Shown here: positions 17,917 through 26,756 of the stretch, piece after piece
How the letters are laid out: each line of letters opens with the position of its first letter
How positions within the stretch are numbered: the first letter of the stretch is position 1
Assembly (NCBI GenBank): GCA_002419055.1
Contig: DIFI01000009.1
Location: forward strand, 62,001-126,000
Direction: 5' to 3'
From: Peptococcaceae bacterium UBA5752
GTDB lineage: Bacteria > Bacillota > Dehalobacteriia > UBA4068
Length of the DNA: 64,000 nucleotides
Made by a program: the position numbers and the translations under genes
Notes under the pieces: generated by a model
Database searches by the model: none
Told to the model about the DNA's origin: nothing
The model's input: only the letters and a program-made list of their open reading frames with translations

Positions 17917-18094
17917 CATCAAGGACAAAGAGACTTGCAAGAGTTTATAGGCTATGTGTTCCGTGACGGCGACATCGGCTCGGATATTGATAAAATCTTA
18001 CCGCCTGGTTCCCATTTTAGGGCGGCTATCGAGATGAAAGCATTAGACTGTTATCGAAAAACCACCGGAATTCTTTGAGGAGTTTTCGGCGTAG
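17917..18094 (+). pseudogene. 3' remnant of a second HsdR-like gene
   Basis: One frame reads LQEFIGYVFRDGDIGSDIDK, then ILPPGSHF; after a frame change the end reads VIEKPPEFFEEFSA and a stop. The pattern RDG..G.DIDKILPP.S.F ... VIEKL..FFE is, as I recall, the extreme C-terminus of a type I restriction subunit family common in Clostridia. The intact HsdR encoded here (8018-11050) ends quite differently, so this is debris of another system. There is no start codon or ribosome site. The surrounding gap (17833-18111) shows nothing else. Confidence 0.5.
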
Positions 18095-18111
18095 CGTAAA
18101 AGAGGTGTCGT

Positions 18112-19419
18112 ATGGCCACACAGATGTTAAAAATAGATGAGGCTATTCTGGAAAGCAATAATATCATTTGTCGCCAGATTAGCCGCCTGGGTGAATCTAC
18201 AAGAGGCGAGGTTTCACAGGAAGTCTTAGAATCGCTAAGGCATTTTGTGGAGCATATCCTCCTTAAGGTTTATGCCGACGGCGAGGATATAGAAGATACG
18301 CAGGAAAATGTTAAGGCGGCGGTTAAACATGCAAAGAGTAACTCCAATTTGAAACATTTGTCACGGTTTCACCATTTTCTGCAGGTGTCTGTTTCTCATC
18401 GTGCTTTAAAAGAGCAAAATGCCGAACGGCTGATGCTGAAATATTATGAGTATCTGTTGCAGATTAGGAATTTCTTGCACGATAGTTATTCTCTTGATGT
18501 GCTTGCTAACCTTGAGCAGTTCCCATTGGAAACAGATGAAAGTCTGATAGAGTATTATAAAAAAATCGCTGAAAAGGTTAGTAAATACAATACTCCGATA
18601 CACGGCGAGTTCCGTTATGACCGTTTTTACGTGCAGAAAATCAAGCCGTTTTTTGTTGGCGGTAAAATATATTATGAGGTAGCTTTTGTCCCCGCAAATG
18701 ACAATGCGAGTAAAACTGATCGTATTATCGCTTTTACCGATATAGAGATAACAAGCTTTTATGCCGTAAAGTTTGCCATAGCCAACAACAGTGTAGAAAT
18801 CCTCGGCAAACATATGCCCATCCGCATTATTGTGGACTGGGAAGTAAACATTCGACCTTGCGAACTAAAAAACTTCACAGCAATTATTGAAAGGACGCCC
18901 AGAGAGTATGGCAAAGCTGAACAACGCGAACTTAGCCGATATCTAACTGAAACCGGGCTTAGCCTTTCGGAAATCATTATGTTTTCTGATGAGGCATTTG
19001 CGGCAGTTCGTGACCGTATTGTGCCTAAAACAGAATCCACGCACTTCTTTGATTGCCTCGAAACTTGCAGGAATCTTATAAATCAGAAAGCAAACGGTAG
19101 CAATATACTGCGATATTTGCTTCACCATATGACAAATAGAATTATTAAAAGTCAATATAAAGAACACTATAAATGGAATTATTATGAAGATCGTTATGAA
19201 TATGTAGGCGGAAATTTTAAACTTTCAAATCTTTATTTAGCTTATGAATGCATTCCGTTCGATGATATGCCGTTTTGCTCGGGTTTGAAAAGTCACGTTC
19301 CGAGCCTTTCGGATTTGTTTGAATGCCTCGATGCAAGCGGTCGTGAACACGAGGTTTTAGCGTGGATATTAAAAACAATACAGAACAGCAAGGTATGCTC
19401 TTTACTCCGCTCGAAATAA
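18112..19419 (+). pseudogene. N-terminal part of a frameshifted RecD-like ATPase/helicase
   Basis: The 435-aa reading starts at an ATG preceded by AAAAGAGGTG. It has no motif I can name: it is helical at first, then beta-rich (FYVQKIKPFFVGGKIYYEV), and ends at about REHEVLAW before running into unrelated residues. In related proteins as I recall them, REHE...IKNNTEQ is continuous inside one polypeptide of about 950 aa. Here the IKNNTEQ half lies in the next reading frame. A single-base indel near 19360-19370 therefore probably splits one gene; a translated -1 shift or an assembly error are alternatives. Confidence 0.65.
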
Positions 19420-20933
19420 ATGAAGACGGGAAATATAAACTCGGCAATTTTGACGATGTTGCTGCTCTCGTAAAAACGTATAATGAAAAACTTTACGATT
19501 CGCCAAAGCAGCAACTTCGTAAAATGATAATCAAGTACGACCATGTTTTTATTGACAGCTACAAGGAGGATACGGTATCAATCATTAAGACGATTAAAGG
19601 CCTTACTCAAAGCGGCATTGACAACTACGCTAATTTGGTAAGCTACTGGATGCAAACTACCAATCAAGTGAACAGCGAAGAGAAAAAGCAAGCCTTGCTC
19701 GGAATGTTTACCGACTCAAAAGTGGCTCTTATTTATGGTTCGGCTGGAACAGGCAAGTCATACTTGATTAACCATATCTCGCATTTATTTGCTAATAAAT
19801 CAAGACTGTACTTAGCACAAACAAACCCCGCCGTAAATAATATGAGGCGAAAAGTTACAGCTTCAGCGGATAGTACTTTTATGACAGTGTCGAAATTTAC
19901 GAACCCATATTACAAAGGAAAAACCGAGTTTGACATTCTTATAATCGACGAGTGTAGTACGGTAAACAACCATGATATGAGAACTATTCTCAGTCGAGCG
20001 AATTTCGAGTTACTTGTTTTAGTCGGGGACACCTATCAGATAGAGGCTATTGAGTTTGGCAACTGGTTTGATGCTGTGCGTAGTTTCTTGCCGGAAACCT
20101 CTGTATGCGAGCTAACGAAGCCTTACAGAAGTGATAGCCCCGCTTTATTAAGACTTTGGAGCGATGTCCGAAAAATGGAAGACGATATTTTTGAACTTTT
20201 GCAAACATATAGCTACTCGGCAAATTTAGACGCAACGATTTTCACTTCCGCTGCTGAAAATGAGATAATCCTATGCCTTAACTACGGCGGTCTGTATGGC
20301 ATAAACAACATCAATCATTTTCTTCAAGAAAACAATAATGGTAAGGAAATATGGCGGGGCGTTCAGCGTTATAAGGTGAGTGACCCGATTCTGTTTAATG
20401 ACTCGGCAGATAAGTTTTTCACACGAATCGATGACCAAGTTCCTGTTATTCATAACAATATGAAAGGTCGTATTATTGATTTTAAAGTGCTAGACGACGG
20501 AAAAGCAAACGAAAGTATTCAATTTGATATTGAGATTGACAGACCTCTTATTGAAATGGATGCAAAGAATATGGACTTCACGATTGTAAGGAACGCTGCC
20601 AACGGGAATTCTGTCATACGCTTTGCTATAAACAAAAACAAAAGCACCGATGAAGACGATGACGGCGTTTCAAAAACACTCGTACCGTTCCAAATTGCTT
20701 ACGCCGTATCTATTCACAAGGCACAGGGCTTGGAGTACGACTCTGTCAAAGTTATCATAACCGATGAGATTGACGAATTGATAACTCACAGCATTTTTTA
20801 CACCGCAATAACCCGTGCAAGAAAATTGCTGAAAATATACTGGACGCAATCCGTCGAAAAGAAAGTACTTGAACGGATAGAACCGAAGGACAATAAAAAA
20901 GATGTGGCACTGCTAAGGTTAGAAATAGTCTGA
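19362..20933 (+). pseudogene. C-terminal helicase part of the frameshifted RecD-like ATPase
   Basis: This part holds a complete SF1 helicase core: Walker A YGSAGTGKS, Walker B LIIDECST, motif III LVLVGDTYQIEAI, a KPYRSD segment, and at the end the RecD/UvrD-type C-terminal motifs AVSIHKAQGLEY and FYTAITRARKLL. The frame is open from 19347, and the only early start is a GTG at 19362 without a good ribosome site, which supports it being the 3' half of the gene beginning at 18112. If both halves were joined the protein would have about 940 residues. It lies at the end of the defence block; a defence or DNA-repair role is inferred from that position. Confidence 0.7.
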
Positions 20934-20943
20934 CTACAATCTA

Positions 20944-21127
20944 AGAAATTATCGCCTTCTATGCACTGATTTGTTTCCACGAACAGATAAAGTCATAAAA
21001 AGCATTGGACATATTCCCGCGCACGGAGAATACCCCCAATATTGCCCTTGCCTTGTTTCCTTGCACGGAAAATCAGCAAAACACATACCAGACATTAATC
21101 TGATGCTATCGTTCCACGTAGAGACAG
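20944..21127. other. rlmD C-terminal fragments and candidate attachment core at element boundary
   Basis: One forward frame reads NYRLLCTDLFPRTD (20944-20988), which fits the conserved DxFPxT segment of RlmD/RumA 23S rRNA uracil methyltransferases. In the same frame, after 42 unrelated codons without a stop, comes FHVETAIV (21112-21135). In RlmD these are normally contiguous (FPRT-x-HVE). The bases CACGTAGAGACAG (21115-21127) resemble the 3'-rumA integration core used by several ICEs and phages. GC content and gene content change here, so I read this as the right boundary of the mobile region. No integrase or second copy is visible in the window. Confidence 0.5.
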
Positions 21128-21175
21128 CGATTGTACATTATATCCGAAATTGCCATGTTGGCAGGAGGCAGGATT

Positions 21176-22642
21176 ATGAAAAGGAATATTTTATTATTTA
21201 TTTTAACAGCCGTAATGATTTGCTGTATACTCCCTACTGCAACGGCTTACGCAGAGAACATTACCGTAACCCCAACGACATCCAGCGTTCTGGTTGATGG
21301 CTCGTCGCAATCCTTTAATGCTTATAATATCAATGGCAATAACTATTTTATGTTAAGAGACATCGCTTTTATCCTCAACGGAACGGACAAACAATTTGCA
21401 GTAGTATGGGACAAAGCGCAAAATGCAACCTACCTGACCACCGGACAAGGCTATACAGCAGTGGGAGGCGAGATGCAGGCGGCTGCCGGCAGCGCTACAA
21501 AAACCGCCGCATTGGCAAATTTTGAAGTATACATAAATGGCCAAGAGGTTTTCTTGACAGCCTATAACATTGACGGCTATAACTATTATAAATTGCGTGA
21601 TCTTGGCATGTATCTTGATTTCGGGGTGGACTGGAACGGCAGTGCTGATACAGTTGAGATTTCGTCCACAAAGGGATATACGCCGGAAGGTGAACCAGTA
21701 ATCGGCATACATACATCTGTATATGATGACGAAACGGCACAAATGTTAATTGACAGCTTGCAGGGACTTGCCGATCAAGGGATTAATCTGATAGTTATTG
21801 AAGTCGGATATAGTTATCAATATACCAGTCACCCTGAATTAGCATCGGACTATGGGCTATCCTTTGAATATGCCAGAAAAATAGCAAAAGCGGCCAACCA
21901 ACTAGGTATTGAAGTTGTGCCGGAGATTGATTGTCTAGGTCATCAATCATGGGAAGAATATACAGGTTCTTTATTGTCGGTTTATCCCGGGTTGGACGAG
22001 ACGCCCGGTCAATATCCCAACAATCAAGGAATTTATTGCCGCAGTTGGTGCCCATTAAATGAAAAGGTTAATCCCATCGTTTTTGATTTGATAGATGAGT
22101 TGATGGACGCTTTTCATGCGGACGCCTTTCATGTTGGATTAGACGAAGTTTTTATCATTGGCGATGACAATTGTCCGAGATGCCGGGGTAAATATCCGGG
22201 AGAATTGTTTGCCAAACAGGTTAACGATTTATATCAGCATATAGTTGTTGAAAAGGGCGCTACTATGTATATGTGGTCGGACGGATTATTAGACGGCGCA
22301 GCGCTGGGAGATGTGTATTCCGAATGGGAATCTTCTTATAATGGAACTTGCACTGCAATCAACAAAATACCAAAGGATATTATTATGTGTGATTGGCATT
22401 ATGGCGTACTTGACGATTATCCGTCCATAGAGTATTTAACGGATGCCGGTTTTAGGGTATTGACGTCGAGTTGGAATGACATCAAAGCTACCGAGAATTT
22501 CATTCAAGACACTGTGCAAAACAGAAGAACAAATGCCAATGTGCTGGGACATCTTTATACGACATGGGGAGATATTGAAAATGACGATTTGGCCGATTGG
22601 TCGCCGATGAAAGCCACGATTAAAATGTTGACTGGCGATTAA
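21176..22642 (+). CDS. Secreted GH20-like beta-hexosaminidase with copper-amine-oxidase-N-like domain
   Basis: I chose the ATG at 21176, after GCAGGAGGCA; it starts a signal peptide (KRNILLFILTAVMICCILP, cleavage near AYA). Residues about 25-165 hold repeats of the type NAYNINGNNYFMLRDIA and TAYNIDGYNYYKLRDLG, as in the stalk-like copper amine oxidase N-terminal domains of Bacillota cell-surface proteins. The C-terminal half is a TIM-barrel with HVGLDEVF (D323-E324), the catalytic Asp-Glu pair of GH20 hexosaminidases, and a C-terminal WGDIEND. It probably releases terminal N-acetylhexosamines outside the cell. It is the first gene on the chromosomal side of the boundary. Confidence 0.78.
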   Translation: MKRNILLFILTAVMICCILPTATAYAENITVTPTTSSVLVDGSSQSFNAYNINGNNYFMLRDIAFILNGTDKQFAVVWDKAQNATYLTTGQGYTAVGGEMQAAAGSATKTAALANFEVYINGQEVFLTAYNIDGYNYYKLRDLGMYLDFGVDWNGSADTVEISSTKGYTPEGEPVIGIHTSVYDDETAQMLIDSLQGLADQGINLIVIEVGYSYQYTSHPELASDYGLSFEYARKIAKAANQLGIEVVPEIDCLGHQSWEEYTGSLLSVYPGLDETPGQYPNNQGIYCRSWCPLNEKVNPIVFDLIDELMDAFHADAFHVGLDEVFIIGDDNCPRCRGKYPGELFAKQVNDLYQHIVVEKGATMYMWSDGLLDGAALGDVYSEWESSYNGTCTAINKIPKDIIMCDWHYGVLDDYPSIEYLTDAGFRVLTSSWNDIKATENFIQDTVQNRRTNANVLGHLYTTWGDIENDDLADWSPMKATIKMLTGD

Positions 22643-22811
22643 GAATTATTAGCGAAAGAATAGCGAAGAAATATTCGAACTGCACGGATTATTTTGATTA
22701 TGTCTCTTGCACGGTTAAAGAAATGGTACGCAAGATTGGCGAACCTGTTTTTGATGATAATAACTTGATGATAATAGTTCCGTGGCTAAAAATGAACGGC
22801 TGAGGAAATAT
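22643..22811 (+). other. Intergenic stretch with a possible coding remnant
   Basis: Between the glycosidase and uppP there is no complete gene. One frame stays open without a start codon from 22642 to a TGA at 22801 and reads protein-like (SNCTDYFDYVSCTVKEMVRK, then IGEPVFDD). It could be the tail of a lost gene. I recognise no family. The rest of the gap holds the uppP promoter region. Confidence 0.25.
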
Positions 22812-22859
22812 ATCTAGTGATACTGCTTGGTCTTTTACATATATATAGCTAATTACCTC

Positions 22860-22888
22860 TTGTATGAAGCGGCTAAATGTTCTATAAT
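22860..22888 (+). promoter_or_regulatory. Predicted promoter of uppP
   Basis: A perfect TATAAT (22883-22888) lies 17 nt after a weak TTGTAT (22860-22865) and about 54 nt before the uppP start codon. A TTGACA at 22914-22919 has no partner -10 box. Confidence 0.4.
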
Positions 22889-22941
22889 TAAACAAGGATT
22901 AATCTGGGATTATTTGACAATAATGCTTTATAGGAGGGTAC

Positions 22942-23709
22942 ATGATTTCTTATTGGCAAGCAATAATTCTTGGTATTATTCAAGGTCTGACCGAATTTCT
23001 TCCGGTTTCCAGTTCCGGCCACTTAACAATCGTCCAATCATTACTTAACATCAGTGGCGATATGATTAGCTTTGATGTATTTGTGCATCTGGGGACGCTG
23101 GTGGCTGTTTTTGTGGCTTTTTGGTCGGATATTATTGCATTATTACGGCGCCCTTTCTGTAAGTTTACTGCTCTGATAATTATCGGCACAATTCCGGCTG
23201 CATTAATGGGTTTTTTACTTAACGATTTATTTACGATGCTTTTCTCTTCAATTATTGCAGTTTGCTGCGCGTTGATAATCACGGGGGTTTTGTTATGGAT
23301 TTCCGATCATTTTTTTGGTACCAAGAGCATTAATGACATGACATTTAAAGATGCCTTGATTGTCGGCATATTCCAGGGCTGTGCCATTACACCTGGCCTC
23401 TCCCGCAGCGGTTCAACTATTTTCGGATCACTGCTATGTGGACTGAAACGGTCGGAAGCAGCCAAATTTTCGTTCATACTTTCGATACCGGTTATTCTCG
23501 GTGCCGGATTAAAACAAATTTATGATTTAACACAAGGAAGTGCTTTTGTTTTTCAATCAAGCTACATAATAGGAGCAATAATAGCAGCGGTGAGTGGTTA
23601 TCTAGCCATTCGTATTTTCCTAAGTGTATTGGCAAAAAAAAGTCTGCGTATTTTTTCCTATTATTGTTGGGCGCTGGCAATTATCATTTTAATATTACAA
23701 TTATTTTAA
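22942..23709 (+). CDS. uppP: Undecaprenyl-diphosphatase UppP (BacA)
   Basis: This integral membrane enzyme removes a phosphate from undecaprenyl pyrophosphate and so recycles the lipid carrier of peptidoglycan synthesis; it also confers bacitracin tolerance. The 255-aa protein has the family signatures GLTEFLPVSSSGHL (about residues 13-26) and PGLSRSGST (about 155-163), and about eight hydrophobic segments. The ATG follows AGGAGGG by 4 nt. Its length is normal for the family. Confidence 0.96.
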   Translation: MISYWQAIILGIIQGLTEFLPVSSSGHLTIVQSLLNISGDMISFDVFVHLGTLVAVFVAFWSDIIALLRRPFCKFTALIIIGTIPAALMGFLLNDLFTMLFSSIIAVCCALIITGVLLWISDHFFGTKSINDMTFKDALIVGIFQGCAITPGLSRSGSTIFGSLLCGLKRSEAAKFSFILSIPVILGAGLKQIYDLTQGSAFVFQSSYIIGAIIAAVSGYLAIRIFLSVLAKKSLRIFSYYCWALAIIILILQLF

Positions 23710-23770
23710 AATTGCTCTAATAGCTTGATAATTTATCCCTTATCCCGTATTTTAAGAGAGGATTGTTCTG

Positions 23771-26173
23771 ATGGCTGCAGCTAAAACAAAACATAAGAAG
23801 AAAACAAATACAACAACCTCTTCACGTAGCAAGAGCGGTAAACTTACTGCAGCACAAATGGCACGTGATAAGGAAATTCTCGGTATTGTCATAATAGCCG
23901 TCGCTTTGTTGTTATTTGTTAGCTATATATTGGCTCCGACCGATGCAGATGCAGCCGGCATGGGCGCGGTTAGCTTATTGCTGATCGATCTTATGCGTTT
24001 CTTTGCCGGCAGCGCAGCCATCGCTCTGCCGTTTTTACTGTTGGTTTTTGGTGTGCTTGTATTGCTTAATAGAAACAAAAATGAAAACAGTAACTTACGG
24101 CTGGCCGGTTTGATAATGATGTTTGCTGCACTTTTAGGTTTATTACATCTTGGTATGCCAATGCAAAGTTTTGGTGCTTATATGCTGGATGCAGTATCGG
24201 GCAATGGCGGTGGTATTATCGGCGGTTTGCTGGCCTTCGCACTAATTTCAGGATTTGGCATAGCAGGTGCGGTTATTATATTACTGGCGGTAATTCTTAT
24301 TGGTTTACTTATATTTACCAAGACTTCGATCGTTTCTGTTTTCGCATATATTAAACAAGCCTTTAGCTCATTATTAGGTATTATTAATTCGGGAGAAGAA
24401 GATCAACCGCAAAATGAGATTGCGACGAAGACCGCATTAAAAAAGAATGCGGAGGCGCTAATGCGTGAGGCTGCTGATGATCAACGCCGCCGATCACTGA
24501 TTCGTAATACATTTGATGCAGCGCCATTAATCAGCAACAGTGATACCGTTATATCGCCTCCTCCGTCTCAAACCGGTTTTTCCCGCGAATACTTACAGGA
24601 TATTGATAAACCGGAAGCGAAGGCAGATGCCCATATTGTCACTAAACCTAGTGTTGCTAAAGCGGCTAAAGCAGTGACAGCTTCGTCAGCTTCAGTGGCG
24701 TCTGTTGTAGAAGTTAGTACTACGCCTAGTTCAGAACCATCGCCGGTGATGGAATCATATGTATTACCTGATCCTTCTTTAATCAGCCGAGGTGAACATC
24801 ATAGCGACATTGAGATGAAAAAGGCCATCGCTGAGTCAATAGAGATTTTAGAAACGACATTAGCTGATTTTGGCGTCAAAGCCGAAGTTGTTCAGGTAGT
24901 TCCCGGTCCGGCAGTAACCCGTTATGAGCTGCAACCGGCGCCGGGTGTTAAAGTTGCTCGTATAACCAGTCTTGCCGATGATATAGCGTTGACTTTGGCA
25001 GCTCCGGCTGTGCGGATCGAAGCGCCAATCCCCGGCAAGTCGGCAATCGGCATCGAGGTTGCTCGCCGCGTTACCGATACGGTATATTTCCGCGAGGTTA
25101 TTGAAAGTAAAGAGTTTATCGATAGTCCGGCTAAGCTTTCCTTTGCTCTTGGCAAAAATATCGGCGGCGAATCAATCGTCGGCGACTTAGCAAAAATGCC
25201 TCATTTGCTGATTTCCGGCGCTACCGGCAGTGGTAAAAGTATTTGCCTAAACTCGATAATTTGCAGCTTACTTTTTAAGGCAAAGCCTAATGAAGTCAAA
25301 CTGATGCTAATTGACCCCAAAAAGGTTGAGATGACCGCCTATCGCCAGCTGCCTCATCTGTTAGTGCCGATAGTCACCGACAGTAAAAAGGCCGCAAGCT
25401 CTCTTAAATGGGTTGTTACCGAGATGGAGGACCGTTATTCGCTGTTTGCAGCTTCTGCTACAAAGGATTTCAGCGGCTATAATGCAGCGAAACCTGATAA
25501 TCCTTTGCCTTACATAGTGGTTATTATTGATGAGCTGGCTGATTTAATGCTGGTTGCTAAAAAAGATGTCGAGGAATCAATCTGCCGTATTGCCCAGCTG
25601 GCGCGAGCCGCCGGTATTCATTTGGTCGTAGCAACGCAACGTCCATCTGTTGATGTGATAACCGGCTTGATCAAGGCAAATATTCCTTCAAGAATAGCAT
25701 TTGCTGTTTCTTCAAATACTGATTCACGTACCATACTTGATATGGCCGGAGCCGAAAAGCTTTTAGGGCGCGGAGATATGCTGTATTACCCAATTGGCGC
25801 CAATAAGCCAATGCGGATTCAAGGAACATTCATTGCCGAAAAAGATGTTGCCAAGCTGATCGATTTCTGTGCCAAACAAACCACACAAAAATTTTCCGAG
25901 CAGGCCACCGCAGCCGCTGTCAGTAATCGATCCGATGAGCTTGATGAGGATATGGACGAGTTGTTCTACAAAGCAGGTACACTGATTATTGCCAGTAAAC
26001 AAGCATCTACATCGTACCTGCAACGGCGCCTGGCGATCGGCAATCCGCGTGCCGCACGGCTGATGGATATTTTAGAGTGTAAAGGCGTGGTAGGTGGACC
26101 AAACGGCTCCAAACCACGGGAAGTATTAATGAGCGATGAGGAGTTTGAGAGTATATTTGGATCTGGTGCATGA
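23771..26173 (+). CDS. ftsK: DNA translocase FtsK/SpoIIIE
   Basis: This septum-anchored ATPase pumps chromosomal DNA during division (or into the forespore, if the organism sporulates). The 800-aa protein has a basic N-terminus, four to five membrane segments within residues about 37-190, a variable linker, and the motor with Walker A GATGSGKS (about 483-490) and Walker B VVIIDELADLM. The C-terminal gamma winged helix (ELFYKAGTLIIASKQASTSY ... RAARLMDILE) reads the orienting sequences. The ATG follows AAGAGAGGA. The sequence does not separate FtsK from SpoIIIE function. Confidence 0.95.
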   Translation: MAAAKTKHKKKTNTTTSSRSKSGKLTAAQMARDKEILGIVIIAVALLLFVSYILAPTDADAAGMGAVSLLLIDLMRFFAGSAAIALPFLLLVFGVLVLLNRNKNENSNLRLAGLIMMFAALLGLLHLGMPMQSFGAYMLDAVSGNGGGIIGGLLAFALISGFGIAGAVIILLAVILIGLLIFTKTSIVSVFAYIKQAFSSLLGIINSGEEDQPQNEIATKTALKKNAEALMREAADDQRRRSLIRNTFDAAPLISNSDTVISPPPSQTGFSREYLQDIDKPEAKADAHIVTKPSVAKAAKAVTASSASVASVVEVSTTPSSEPSPVMESYVLPDPSLISRGEHHSDIEMKKAIAESIEILETTLADFGVKAEVVQVVPGPAVTRYELQPAPGVKVARITSLADDIALTLAAPAVRIEAPIPGKSAIGIEVARRVTDTVYFREVIESKEFIDSPAKLSFALGKNIGGESIVGDLAKMPHLLISGATGSGKSICLNSIICSLLFKAKPNEVKLMLIDPKKVEMTAYRQLPHLLVPIVTDSKKAASSLKWVVTEMEDRYSLFAASATKDFSGYNAAKPDNPLPYIVVIIDELADLMLVAKKDVEESICRIAQLARAAGIHLVVATQRPSVDVITGLIKANIPSRIAFAVSSNTDSRTILDMAGAEKLLGRGDMLYYPIGANKPMRIQGTFIAEKDVAKLIDFCAKQTTQKFSEQATAAAVSNRSDELDEDMDELFYKAGTLIIASKQASTSYLQRRLAIGNPRAARLMDILECKGVVGGPNGSKPREVLMSDEEFESIFGSGA

Positions 26174-26248
26174 TTATTGGGTATTATAGATTTACTTACA
26201 GATTGAGATTACTTTAGTCTTAGGTAACTATTGTTAGGAGGTAATAGC

Positions 26249-26737
26249 ATGCAAGATATCGGTGAATATTTGCGGAAAATGCGCGAATATCGCGGTTACA
26301 GCATTGAGGATACAGCCAAAGCAACCCATATTTCCGTCCGTTATCTCAGATTAATGGAAGAGGGCAATTTTAAGGCATTACCAGGCCGCGCCTATGCCTT
26401 TGGTTTCCTCCGTAGTTACGTTCGTTTTCTTGATGGCGACGAGCAGGCTTTAATGGATGCATTAAGCGAGGATTATCCTGATGAAGATATCCCATCATTA
26501 AACAAATCCCGTCGTGAAGGCATACGCCGACCTGTGATATTTGATCGTAATGTTCAAGATGTCAATGAAGTTGAAGCAGAAATGGATTTGAGCGATGAGT
26601 ATAGAGAACCGAATGAGGAATTTAGCGAACTTCCGGTTGATGAAAAAATCAAGAATCGACGTCAATGGCTGTATTTATTATTGATTATGATTATCGTTGT
26701 TGGGCTTATTATTGGCGCTATCATCTATCTACCATAA
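26249..26737 (+). CDS. RodZ-like HTH membrane protein, short form
   Basis: I chose the ATG at 26249, after TTAGGAGGTAATAG, giving 162 aa. The N-terminal HTH_25/XRE domain (GEYLRKMREYRGYSIEDTAK) binds MreB in RodZ proteins. A charged linker follows, then one membrane span (WLYLLLIMIIVVGLIIGAII) at the very end. Longer RodZ proteins carry an extracytoplasmic DUF4115 domain after the span; here it is absent. The gene precedes rimO and pgsA, a context typical of Bacillota RodZ (YmfM). A role in cell shape with MreB is likely. Confidence 0.8.
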   Translation: MQDIGEYLRKMREYRGYSIEDTAKATHISVRYLRLMEEGNFKALPGRAYAFGFLRSYVRFLDGDEQALMDALSEDYPDEDIPSLNKSRREGIRRPVIFDRNVQDVNEVEAEMDLSDEYREPNEEFSELPVDEKIKNRRQWLYLLLIMIIVVGLIIGAIIYLP

Positions 26738-26756
26738 CTTATTATGAAGGATTAAT

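Noticed and set aside
19347..19419. Programmed -1 frameshift producing a full-length helicase
   Set aside because: No canonical X-XXY-YYZ slippery site in the right frame and no obvious downstream pseudoknot; a mutation or assembly error is simpler.
20971..21297. Plus-strand ORF of 108 codons at the element boundary as a real gene
   Set aside because: It begins at a TTG inside an rlmD-like fragment, has no ribosome site and runs into the glycosidase gene in another frame; it reads better as boundary debris.
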